A stretch of 13,226 bases of DNA from JBDTGE01 sp050742975 (GTDB lineage Bacteria > Actinomycetota > Actinomycetes > Mycobacteriales > Jatrophihabitantaceae). The first letter of the stretch is position 1; every line of letters begins with the position of its first letter. Shown here piece after piece: positions 7,486 to 12,676 of this stretch. Location: contig JBOGDQ010000105.1 of assembly GCA_050742975.1 (NCBI GenBank), positions 1-13,226 of the forward strand, in the 5' to 3' direction. The notes under the pieces were generated by a model. It was not told the DNA's origin and ran no database searches. It worked only from the letters and a program-made list of their open reading frames with translations. The translations under genes were made by a program, and so were the position numbers.

Positions 7486-8226
7486 GTGGTGATCAGCCTC
7501 GTCGTCCTTGCGGTGCTCGTCCTGCTGGCGCTCGGCCTCGCCCTGGCCGACCGGATGCTGGCGGCGCTGGCCGAGCGCAAGGCCTCGGCGTACCTGGCCG
7601 AACCGTTCGGTCACCAGCCGAGCGTCCGGGTCCACGGCGCCCCGTTCCTGACCCAGGCGCTGCGCGGGCGGTACCGCGACGTCGAGGTGTCCGGGGGCGG
7701 GCTGCGGATCGGTGAGATCTCCGGCGCGACGCTGAACGCCCGGCTGGCCAACATCCACCTGCCGCCGCGTGAGCTGCTCAGCGGCCGCGCCAGCGAACTG
7801 CCGTGCGAGGGGGTGAGCGGCCGGCTGGTGCTGCCCTACGGCGAGCTCGCGCGGGTCAGCCACGTCCCGGGCCTGGCGCTGACGTTCGAGCAGGGCCGGC
7901 TGATCGCGTCGGCGTCGCTGCCAGTGCCCGGCATCAGCCAGCTGGCGCGGGTGAGCGGCGAGGCGACGCCGACCGTCGTCGACGGCGCGGCCTGGCTGCG
8001 GGTGAGCGGCCTGTCGGTCGCCGGGCTCAGCCTGACCGCGCTGGTGCTCAAGCAGCTGATGCCGCGCATGAACGTGCCGATCCCACTGCCCCCGCTGCCG
8101 TGGGGCCTTCGCCTGGACGGGCTGGACCCGACCCCGGCCGGGCTGGTGGCGTCCGGTTCGGCGGCGGCCGTCGTGTTCCGATCGCCCAATCATCCCAGGG
8201 ACTGGGAAAGCGATCCCGCGTCGTGA
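7486..8226 (+). CDS. lmeA: LmeA-like DUF2993 membrane-anchored envelope protein
   Basis: The 246-residue protein has one N-terminal hydrophobic segment (about residues 2-22, rich in Val, Leu and Ala) that serves as a signal or membrane anchor. The rest is a beta-rich extracytoplasmic domain. The block GAPFLTQALRGRYRDVEVSG, followed by ISGATLNARLANIHLP, is typical of DUF2993. In mycobacteria the DUF2993 protein at this locus, LmeA, is needed for elongation of the mannan backbone of lipomannan. Whether this organism makes lipomannan is unknown, so the symbol rests on family and gene order. The first of two adjacent GTG codons (7486 and 7489) is taken as the start; no strong ribosome site is seen, suggesting coupling to the preceding gene 27 nt upstream. 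Confidence 0.75.
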   Translation: MVISLVVLAVLVLLALGLALADRMLAALAERKASAYLAEPFGHQPSVRVHGAPFLTQALRGRYRDVEVSGGGLRIGEISGATLNARLANIHLPPRELLSGRASELPCEGVSGRLVLPYGELARVSHVPGLALTFEQGRLIASASLPVPGISQLARVSGEATPTVVDGAAWLRVSGLSVAGLSLTALVLKQLMPRMNVPIPLPPLPWGLRLDGLDPTPAGLVASGSAAAVVFRSPNHPRDWESDPAS

Positions 8227-8272
8227 ATCGGGAGAAATCGCGGCCGCCTGGCGAACCCCTTTGCGAGCCGGT

Positions 8273-8278
8273 TACGCT
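8273..8278 (+). promoter_or_regulatory. -10 hexamer of the sulfur operon (leaderless transcript)
   Basis: TACGCT lies exactly 6 nt before the ATG at 8285, so transcription should begin on or next to that A and give a leaderless mRNA. No standard -35 is found 17 bp upstream. The same arrangement recurs at other genes in this window. Confidence 0.65.
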
Positions 8279-8284
8279 GTGCCC

Positions 8285-8380
8285 ATGAGCATCTCGCTCT
8301 CTGCCGTGAGCACCGAGCTCACGTCCCGCCGCACGGTCGACCTGTGCCGTGTGGGCAGCTGCCTGTGTCGCATGCGCTGA
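8285..8380 (+). CDS. Cysteine-bearing leaderless leader peptide of the sulfur operon
   Basis: This 31-codon ORF starts directly at the predicted transcription start, has no Shine-Dalgarno and encodes a peptide ending RTVDLCRVGSCLCRMR. Cysteine codons 21, 26 and 28 (8345-8347, 8360-8362, 8366-8368) cluster just before the stop. In mycobacteria, leaderless short ORFs with cysteine tracts upstream of sulfur genes, including the sulfurtransferase/DUF1416 operon, act as cysteine-responsive attenuators. Ribosomes slow at the Cys codons when cysteine is scarce, and this opens the downstream ribosome site. Position, gene context and structured leader (8381-8529) here fit that role. Unlike the mycobacterial examples, the cysteines are not consecutive. 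The peptide itself probably has no function beyond being translated. Confidence 0.75.
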   Translation: MSISLSAVSTELTSRRTVDLCRVGSCLCRMR

Positions 8381-8437
8381 CCGGGTAACCACTCTCGCGC
8401 GTCCCGCCATCGAAGCGGACCGCCCGCAGTTGCCCGG
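8381..8437 (+). promoter_or_regulatory. Hairpin immediately after the leader-peptide stop
   Basis: The arms CCGGGTAAC (8381-8389) and GTTGCCCGG (8429-8437) pair over 9 bp with one U-G wobble. The left arm begins at the base after the TGA. Inside, GTCCCGC (8401-8407) pairs with GCGGAC (8415-8420) with one bulged C and a 7-nt loop. A ribosome terminating at 8380 would cover the left arm, whereas one stalled on the cysteine codons 10-35 nt upstream would leave it free or only partly covered. That placement suits a translation-controlled switch. This comes from pairing by eye, not from an energy calculation. Confidence 0.5.
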
Positions 8438-8455
8438 TGCCCCCGGCGTGCCACC

Positions 8456-8526
8456 GACGACTCCTGTCGTCCGTTCGCGCGCAACGTCATGAACGCAATC
8501 AGGCACCACCCGACTCGCAAGGAGAA
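8456..8526 (+). promoter_or_regulatory. Hairpin presenting an anti-Shine-Dalgarno loop, and the sulfurtransferase ribosome site
   Basis: GACGAC (8456-8461) and GTCGTC (8466-8471) form a perfect 6-bp hairpin whose 4-nt loop is TCCT. The sulfurtransferase ribosome site AAGGAGAA is at 8519-8526, and its AGGAG can pair with CTCCT at 8461-8465. The sequestering helix and the local hairpin share bases, so they are mutually exclusive, or the loop makes a loop-to-SD contact. Either way the ribosome site can be masked, as expected for an attenuator acting on translation. Confidence 0.45.
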
Positions 8527-8529
8527 GAC

Positions 8530-9366
8530 ATGGCCCGCGCTGACGTGCTGGTCTCGGCCGATTGGGCCGAGGAGAATCTGAACACCGACGGTGTCGTGTT
8601 CGTCGAGGTCGACGAGGACACCTCCGCATACGACGGCGGCCACCTCGCCGGCGCCGTCAAGCTCGACTGGAAGAGCGACCTGCAGGACCCGGTCCGCCGG
8701 GACTTCGTGAACAAGGAGCAGTTCGAGGCACTGCTCGGCTCCAAGGGCATCAGCAACGACGACACGATCGTCCTGTACGGCGGCAACAACAACTGGTTCG
8801 CCGCCTACGCGTACTGGTACTTCAAGCTGTACGGCCACAACAAGGTGCAACTGCTGGACGGCGGCCGCAAGAAGTGGGAGCTGGACGGGCGCGAGCTGGA
8901 CAAGGAGAACGTCGAACGCCCGACGACCTCGTACACGGCCAAGGACCAGGACCTGTCGATCCGCGCGTTCCGCGACGAGACCGTTGCGGCCATCGGCGTG
9001 CAGAACCTGATCGACGTCCGCTCGCCCGACGAGTTCTCCGGCAAGCTGCTCGCCCCCGCCCACCTGCCGCAGGAGCAGTCCCAGCGTGGCGGGCACATCC
9101 CGACGGCGCTGAACGTCCCGTGGAGCAAGGCCGCGAACGAGGACGGCACGTTCAAGTCCGACGACGAGCTGCGCAAGCTCTACGTCGACGAGGCCGGCCT
9201 GGACGACGCGAAGGACACGATCGCGTACTGCCGCATCGGCGAGCGCTCCAGCCACACCTGGTTCGCCCTGCACGAGCTGCTCGGTCACCAGAACGTCAAG
9301 AACTACGACGGTTCGTGGACCGAGTACGGCTCGCTGGTCGGCGTCCCGATCGAGCTGGGGGCCTGA
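8530..9366 (+). CDS. cysA2: Thiosulfate sulfurtransferase (two-domain rhodanese, CysA2/SseA type)
   Basis: Two-domain rhodaneses move the sulfane sulfur of thiosulfate or similar donors to a thiophilic acceptor in the cytoplasm. The 278-residue length matches mycobacterial CysA2. The N-terminal half (about 1-125) is the catalytically silent rhodanese domain with the CH2A-like signature VFVEVDEDTSAYDGGHLAGA. The C-terminal half (about 145-278) has LIDVRSPDEFSG and the active-site loop CRIGERS, with the persulfide-forming Cys234. The ATG has a strong AAGGAGAA ribosome site and is preceded by a 149-nt structured leader after a cysteine-rich leader ORF, so expression probably rises when cysteine is short. 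A DUF1416 gene follows after 1 nt. Confidence 0.93.
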   Translation: MARADVLVSADWAEENLNTDGVVFVEVDEDTSAYDGGHLAGAVKLDWKSDLQDPVRRDFVNKEQFEALLGSKGISNDDTIVLYGGNNNWFAAYAYWYFKLYGHNKVQLLDGGRKKWELDGRELDKENVERPTTSYTAKDQDLSIRAFRDETVAAIGVQNLIDVRSPDEFSGKLLAPAHLPQEQSQRGGHIPTALNVPWSKAANEDGTFKSDDELRKLYVDEAGLDDAKDTIAYCRIGERSSHTWFALHELLGHQNVKNYDGSWTEYGSLVGVPIELGA

Positions 9367-9367
9367 C

Positions 9368-9667
9368 GTGTGCGGAGCGCCGGCGCAGAGCCCGAGCCTG
9401 CCCGCGGGAATCGACCTGGCCAACGAGACGGTCATCTACGGCGTCGTGAGCAACGACGACGCGCCGGTCCCTTCGGCGTACGTGCGGCTGCTCGACTCGA
9501 CCGGTGAGTTCACCGCCGAGGTCGTGACGTCGGCGACGGGCGACTTCCGGTTCTTCGCCGCACCCGGCCGGTGGACGCTGTCGGTCCTGCACAAGGACGG
9601 CAAGGTCCGCACGGACGTGCAGGCCTTCGAGCCCGGCCTCGTCGAGGTACCGCTCCAGCTCCAGTAG
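9368..9667 (+). CDS. sseC: DUF1416 protein (SseC family)
   Basis: This 99-residue protein starts MCGAPAQ, the conserved Cys-Gly-Ala-Pro opening of DUF1416. It continues as a small beta-sandwich-like domain (VIYGVVSNDDAPVPSAYVRL, TSATGDFRFFAAPGRWTLSVL) resembling carboxypeptidase-regulatory-like folds. In mycobacteria it is encoded directly after the CysA2 sulfurtransferase and is called SseC, and it is presumed to take part in sulfur metabolism. Its biochemical role is not established. The GTG start follows the sulfurtransferase stop by a single base, indicating coupled translation. Cys2 might accept sulfur from the rhodanese, but that is only a guess from its conservation and position. Confidence 0.9.
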   Translation: MCGAPAQSPSLPAGIDLANETVIYGVVSNDDAPVPSAYVRLLDSTGEFTAEVVTSATGDFRFFAAPGRWTLSVLHKDGKVRTDVQAFEPGLVEVPLQLQ

Positions 9668-9677
9668 CGCCCGATCA

Positions 9678-9714
9678 GGGAGTTTCCCGTCCACCTGTCG
9701 GACCGGAAACTCCC
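9678..9714. terminator. Bidirectional hairpin terminator between sseC and the DsrE-like gene
   Basis: The arms GGGAGTTTCC (9678-9687) and GGAAACTCCC (9705-9714) are perfect 10-bp complements. After one mismatch the stem continues with GTCC (9689-9692) and GGAC (9700-9703), leaving a 7-nt loop. It lies between two convergent genes, 10 nt after the sseC stop and 10 nt from the DsrE-like stop. There is no T-tract on either side, which is common for actinobacterial terminators. Confidence 0.75.
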
Positions 9715-9724
9715 CTATCGCGGC

Positions 9725-10099
9725 TCAGTAGACGAGCGCCTGCACGTCCGGCTGCAGGATCTCCTCGACGAACGAGGCGCTGCCGGCGATGCGCGCACCG
9801 CTCACCAGGTCGCCCTCCGCGATGCCGCGCCGCGCAGCGCACTGGGTGCAGACCGTGAGCGTGCCGCCGCCCAGCACCGCGTCGCGCAGGTCGGCCAGCG
9901 GCGCCGAGTGCGGCAGCTCGAACGCCTCGGCCCGTCCCGGCACGCCGAGCCAGGCGGCCTCCCCGGTCAGCCACAGCGAGACCGACGCTCCGGATGCGAG
10001 CGCGGTCGCGGCGACGGTAAACGCCTGCGAGCACCGTTCTGGATCGTCCGGGCCTGCAGTGCACTTGATGACGAGTGGACGCCGCGGAAGAGCAGTCAT
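9725..10099 (-). CDS. DsrE-like small sulfur-relay protein
   Basis: The 124-residue cytoplasmic protein has the DsrE/TusD-type layout. A beta strand PLVIKCTAG is followed by a charged helix, then VSLWLTGEAAWLGV, LRDAVLGGGTLTVCTQCAARRG, and a final LVSGARIAGSASFVEEI helix. Cys84 and Cys87 (CTQC) sit after the fourth strand, where DsrE proteins carry the cysteine that bears persulfide sulfur in Tus/Dsr relays; Cys13 and Cys23 are additional. The gene lies next to a sulfurtransferase operon, which supports a sulfur-handling role, but its partner is unknown. The ATG at 10099 has no Shine-Dalgarno. It is only 18 bp from a divergent micro-ORF, so the transcript is probably leaderless or nearly so. 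Confidence 0.75.
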   Translation of the reverse strand: MTALPRRPLVIKCTAGPDDPERCSQAFTVAATALASGASVSLWLTGEAAWLGVPGRAEAFELPHSAPLADLRDAVLGGGTLTVCTQCAARRGIAEGDLVSGARIAGSASFVEEILQPDVQALVY

Positions 10100-10105
10100 G
10101 GGAGA

Positions 10106-10111
10106 TAGTGT
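10106..10111 (+). promoter_or_regulatory. -10 hexamer of the micro-ORF/nitrobindin transcript
   Basis: TAGTGT lies exactly 6 nt before the ATG at 10118, predicting a leaderless transcript. On the opposite strand the same bases give the weaker CACACT hexamer (minus strand, 10107-10112), 7 nt before the DsrE-like ATG. Both divergent promoters are thus packed in one 18-bp spacer, each with its upstream promoter part inside the other gene. Confidence 0.55.
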
Positions 10112-10117
10112 GACCGA

Positions 10118-10216
10118 ATGCAAGCCGCCTACCTCGTCATCCTGGTCGTGACGTTCATCAGCATCGCGGCGCTGTCCCTCTACATCCTGGCCAAGCTGTT
10201 CGCCGGTCAGCGATAG
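10118..10216 (+). CDS. 32-residue single-pass membrane micro-protein
   Basis: This short ORF encodes MQAAYLVILVVTFISIAALS followed by LYILAKLFAGQR. That is one uninterrupted hydrophobic helix of about 24 residues with a positively charged C-terminus (Lys26, Arg32), as expected for a small protein inserted with its C-terminus in the cytoplasm. It begins 6 nt after a TAGTGT -10 hexamer and ends 6 nt before the nitrobindin-like start, so it looks like the leaderless first gene of a two-gene operon. Its translation may help load ribosomes onto the next gene, which lacks a ribosome site. It is below the length cut-off of most gene callers. The family is not recognised. The evidence for a real gene is the clean membrane helix, the promoter and the tight spacing. 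Confidence 0.6.
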   Translation: MQAAYLVILVVTFISIAALSLYILAKLFAGQR

Positions 10217-10222
10217 CGACGG

Positions 10223-10738
10223 ATGCAGCCGGACACCGCCGACCTGCGCAGCGGGCCACCGATCCACGACGGCCTGCTCGCACTGTTGCCGCTCGTCGGG
10301 GTGTGGCAGGGCGCGGGCTCGGGTGTGGTCGCCTCCACCGGCGCGGAGTTCGCCTACGGTCAGCAGCTGCGCTTCGTCCACGACGGGCGCCCGTTCCTGG
10401 CCTACGAATCGCGCAGCTGGCTGCTCGATGCCGACGGCGCCGTGATCCGGCAGGCCTGGCGCGAGAGCGGCTTCTGGCGCCGCGGTGCGGGCCACGACGA
10501 CGTCGAGGTGATCCTCGCCTCCAACACCGGTCAGGCGCTGCAGTTCACCGGCACCGCGACCGACCTGCGCTGGGAGTTCGCCACCACGTCAGTCGTTCCT
10601 GCGCCGACGGCAAAACCGGTCGACGGCGAGCGCCGGCTGTACGCGCTCGCGGACGAGCACCTGCACTACGCGAGCGAACTCGCCCCGGCCGGCCAGCCGT
10701 TCGCCCCGCATCTGAACGCCCGGCTCGCACGGGTCTGA
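10223..10738 (+). CDS. Nitrobindin-like heme protein (FABP-like, THAP4/DUF1794 family)
   Basis: The 171-residue protein is predicted to be a ten-stranded lipocalin-like barrel. The family hallmark GxWxGxG is present as GVWQGAG at about 26-32, followed by YGQQLRFVHDGRPFLAYESRSW, typical of nitrobindins. Near the C-terminus, His163 in HLNARLARV occupies the place of the proximal heme ligand in nitrobindins, so ferric heme binding with NO or peroxynitrite chemistry is plausible. M. tuberculosis Rv0813c, at the equivalent locus, belongs to this family. The ATG has no clear Shine-Dalgarno and follows a membrane micro-ORF by 6 nt, suggesting coupled translation. The stop is 4 nt from that of the convergent TetR gene. 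Confidence 0.85.
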   Translation: MQPDTADLRSGPPIHDGLLALLPLVGVWQGAGSGVVASTGAEFAYGQQLRFVHDGRPFLAYESRSWLLDADGAVIRQAWRESGFWRRGAGHDDVEVILASNTGQALQFTGTATDLRWEFATTSVVPAPTAKPVDGERRLYALADEHLHYASELAPAGQPFAPHLNARLARV

Positions 10739-10746
10739 CCGGTCAG
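10735..10746. repeat. Palindrome carrying the stop codons of two convergent genes
   Basis: CTGACCGGTCAG is a perfect 12-bp palindrome. Its left TGA is the nitrobindin stop and its right TCA is the TetR stop read on the other strand. With one mismatch the symmetry extends to 18 bp. With no loop it is a poor hairpin, so it is not called a terminator. Confidence 0.7.
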
Positions 10747-11411
10747 CCCGGCGGCGCCGGCAGGGCCCGGTCGGGATCCAGAACCAGGCCCAGCGAGCGG
10801 GCCGTGCTGTCGATGACCAGCCACACCTGGTCGGTGAGCGCCGCGGTCAGCTCGGCACGAGGCACGTCGCGGTGCTCGAGCCACCATGCCGCGGTCGCGT
10901 CGACCATGCCCACGACGCCGACGATGACCCGCTCGGCCGGGCCGGTGTCGACGTCGAGCAGGCGCATGTACCCCTGCAGCAGTGCGGTCAGCTCCGCTGC
11001 GAAGACCGCCTTGGCGTCGTCGGACGGCGTCCCCGTTTCGGCGACCACGTAGGAGTGCTGGGCGAGAAACCGGTACAGGTTGGGGTGCGCCTCGATCCAG
11101 CCGAGGTGCCCCTCGATCGAGGCGCTGATGATCTCGCGCGGCGAGCCGGGCCTGGTCATGCCTGCGCGGATCCGTCCACCCAGCTCGCCTGCGACGTGTC
11201 GGGAGACGGCCAGATCCAGCGCCTGCTTGCCGTCGAAGTGCCGGTACACGTGGGTCCGGGGGACACCGGCCAGCTCGGCGATCTGTCCGGTGAGGGCGTC
11301 CGGACCGTGCTGCTCGATGGCCGCGACCGCGGCGTTGATGATCGCGATCCGCCGCTCCCGACGGTGCGGATCCCAGCGCGTCGAGCGCCCGTCGCGTGCC
11401 TGCTCCCCCAC
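10743..11411 (-). CDS. TetR/AcrR-family transcriptional regulator
   Basis: The 222-residue protein has an N-terminal helix-turn-helix of TetR type, ALTGQIAELAGVPRTHVYRHF, preceded by the usual basic and helical lead (RRERRIAIINAAVAAIEQHG). A helical C-terminal ligand and dimer domain follows (about 75-215), with AHPNLYRFLAQHS and VGMVDATAAWWLEHRD. The ligand is unknown. It diverges from an AurF-type oxygenase gene across about 96 bp with two palindromes, so it is likely to repress that gene and itself. I chose the GTG at 11411 because a TACGCT -10 lies 7 nt upstream, giving a leaderless start. The frame is also open to a GTG at 11444, which would add 11 residues but has no ribosome site. Confidence 0.85.
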   Translation of the reverse strand: MGEQARDGRSTRWDPHRRERRIAIINAAVAAIEQHGPDALTGQIAELAGVPRTHVYRHFDGKQALDLAVSRHVAGELGGRIRAGMTRPGSPREIISASIEGHLGWIEAHPNLYRFLAQHSYVVAETGTPSDDAKAVFAAELTALLQGYMRLLDVDTGPAERVIVGVVGMVDATAAWWLEHRDVPRAELTAALTDQVWLVIDSTARSLGLVLDPDRALPAPPG

Positions 11412-11418
11412 GCGCGCC

Positions 11419-11424
11419 AGCGTA
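11419..11424 (-). promoter_or_regulatory. -10 hexamer of the TetR-family gene
   Basis: On the minus strand this reads TACGCT, the same hexamer as at the leader-peptide gene, 7 nt from a GTG. It decides the preferred start of the regulator. If the longer GTG start at 11444 were used, this element would lie within the coding sequence. Confidence 0.5.
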
Positions 11425-11459
11425 GCCGGGCCTTCGGGACGCACCGCTGCTGCCGAGCT

Positions 11460-11472
11460 AGCTGTGACAGCT
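11460..11472. promoter_or_regulatory. Candidate TetR operator 1 (13-bp palindrome)
   Basis: AGCTGT-G-ACAGCT is a perfect interrupted palindrome between the divergent TetR and oxygenase genes, directly upstream of the TTGTCC -35 of the oxygenase. TetR-family dimers bind such symmetric sites. Assignment is by position only. Confidence 0.45.
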
Positions 11473-11500
11473 TGTCCTACTCAGCAGTACCTGGTACACC
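11472..11500 (+). promoter_or_regulatory. Oxygenase promoter with embedded palindrome (candidate operator 2)
   Basis: TTGTCC (11472-11477) and TACACC (11495-11500) are separated by 17 bp, and the -10 ends 7 nt before the ATG at 11508, predicting a leaderless transcript. The spacer holds the perfect 11-bp palindrome GTACC-T-GGTAC (11487-11497), which overlaps the -10. A repressor bound there would block RNA polymerase. Confidence 0.5.
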
Positions 11501-11507
11501 GTGTTAC

Positions 11508-12404
11508 ATGACTGCTGTCGAGGCAAAGACCCAGCGTGAACGGACGGCGACCCGGCTGCTCAACGCGTCGTCGAAGAACTCCTATGACCCGAACCTGGAC
11601 ATCGACTGGGACGCGGCCGTCGAGGACGCGATGGCGTACATGCCGCTGGAGCGCGTCTCGCTGTACGGCACCCGGCTGTGGGACGAGATGAGCGACGAGC
11701 AGCAGATCGCCCTGTCCAAGCATGAGCTGGCCAGCATCGCCGGCACCGGACTGTGGTTCGAGATCATCCTGATCCAGATGCTGGCGAGGTACGCGTACCA
11801 CCAGGATCCGCAGGCCACGCACACGCACTTCGCGCTGACCGAGATCGGCGACGAGACCCGGCACGTGATCATGTTCGCCAAGGCCCTCAACCGGCTCGGC
11901 CTGCCGACGTACCGGCCGCCGAAGGCGATCCACCACCTCGCCCGGCTGTACAAGGCGACGGCACGCGGACCGGCCGTGTTCGCGCCGGTGCTCGTCGCCG
12001 AGGAGGTCACCGACCGGCTGCAGCGCGCGACCATGAACGACGAGTCGATCAACCCGCTGATCCGGATGGTGAACCGGATTCACGTCGTCGAGGAGTCCCG
12101 GCATGTGCGGTTCGCACGCGACGAAGTGGCGCGGCAGATGCCGGCGCTCGGTCCGATCCGCAAGCTGATCGCCACGACCGCGTCGGCGATCGTCTCGGCG
12201 TTCGTGGTGCACACGCTGATCAATCCGCAGGTATACGCGGACGTCGGCCTGGACGTCGACCGCGCGGTGCGTGCGGCGCGCGCCAACCCGCACAACAGAG
12301 CGACCCGCCGCTGGATGGGCGAGAAGATCATGGCGTTCCTGGCCGAGCAGGGCATGCTGACCGCTACCGCCAAGCCGTTCTACCGGCTGGTCAACCTGAT
12401 CTGA
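11508..12404 (+). CDS. AurF-type diiron oxygenase
   Basis: AurF-family proteins are soluble ferritin-like diiron enzymes; the founding member oxidises the amino group of p-aminobenzoate to a nitro group. The 298-residue protein shows the metal-ligand pattern of the family. An ExxH pair lies in DETRH (Glu116, His119), a glutamate in the following helix in VAEEVTDR (Glu165 or Glu166), and the HxxxExxH triad is in HVVEESRH (His192, Glu196, His199). A further ligand is Glu73 or Glu85 in the first helices. Its substrate is unknown; most actinobacterial members are uncharacterised. It starts without a Shine-Dalgarno next to the predicted transcription start, and the divergent TetR protein probably controls it. 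Confidence 0.88.
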   Translation: MTAVEAKTQRERTATRLLNASSKNSYDPNLDIDWDAAVEDAMAYMPLERVSLYGTRLWDEMSDEQQIALSKHELASIAGTGLWFEIILIQMLARYAYHQDPQATHTHFALTEIGDETRHVIMFAKALNRLGLPTYRPPKAIHHLARLYKATARGPAVFAPVLVAEEVTDRLQRATMNDESINPLIRMVNRIHVVEESRHVRFARDEVARQMPALGPIRKLIATTASAIVSAFVVHTLINPQVYADVGLDVDRAVRAARANPHNRATRRWMGEKIMAFLAEQGMLTATAKPFYRLVNLI

Positions 12405-12448
12405 GCAGGTCGCCGGTGAGCGCGGGCATCGGGTGCCCGGGCGTAAGG

Positions 12449-12512
12449 CAGCCCCCGAGGTTGTCCGCACGTGTGCGGGTCGGCTGGACAAGGGCTGACG
12501 GCTCGGGGGCTG
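12449..12512. terminator. Long GC-rich inverted repeat between the oxygenase and the candidate RNA
   Basis: CAGCCCCCGAG (12449-12459) and CTCGGGGGCTG (12502-12512) are perfect 11-bp complements enclosing 42 nt. On the minus strand the interior has a second hairpin, CCGCAC/GTGCGG, and TTGTCC that can pair with GGACAA. It starts 45 bp after the oxygenase stop. It could end transcription from the oxygenase on the plus strand, from the candidate RNA on the minus strand, or both. No T-tract follows on either side. Confidence 0.5.
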
Positions 12513-12635
12513 GGTAGCTGCCTGGTATTGCCCGCCGCTGCCGCGAAAGCAACGACGCGCGGGCGATGCATGCGATCACACGGTGCGGCGCATGCGACCT
12601 GCCAGGTCTCACGCTGGTCCGTTGTCGGGCAGCGG

Positions 12636-12674
12636 CTAGCGGGCAGCCACCTCACGTGTCCGGTTGGTATACAA
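12636..12674 (-). CDS. Possible 12-codon peptide MYTNRTREVAAR behind an exceptional ribosome site
   Basis: A TTG codon at 12674 opens a 12-residue frame, MYTNRTREVAAR, ending in TAG. The TTG lies 10 nt after AGGAGG, and the surrounding GAAAGGAGGTGGTCCAG (12677-12693) can pair with 17 nt of the 16S 3' tail. I have an unchecked recollection that a similar segment, ending in YTNRTREVA behind the same ribosome site, occurs in other actinobacteria. The frame also stays open upstream, so a longer peptide is formally possible, but the predicted transcription start near 12699 excludes it. Function unknown: it may be a leader peptide, a ribosome-loading device or an artefact of the pairing site. Confidence 0.4.
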   Translation of the reverse strand: MYTNRTREVAAR

Positions 12675-12676
12675 GC

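Noticed and set aside
10743..11444. Longer TetR start at the GTG at 11444
   Set aside because: No ribosome site precedes it, and the TACGCT promoter element would lie within the coding region. The GTG at 11411 fits the leaderless pattern better, though this is not proven.
12449..12512. 6C-type RNA or CRISPR-like repeat suggested by C-rich arms
   Set aside because: There is one inverted repeat with Cs in the stem rather than in two hairpin loops, and no regularly spaced direct repeats.
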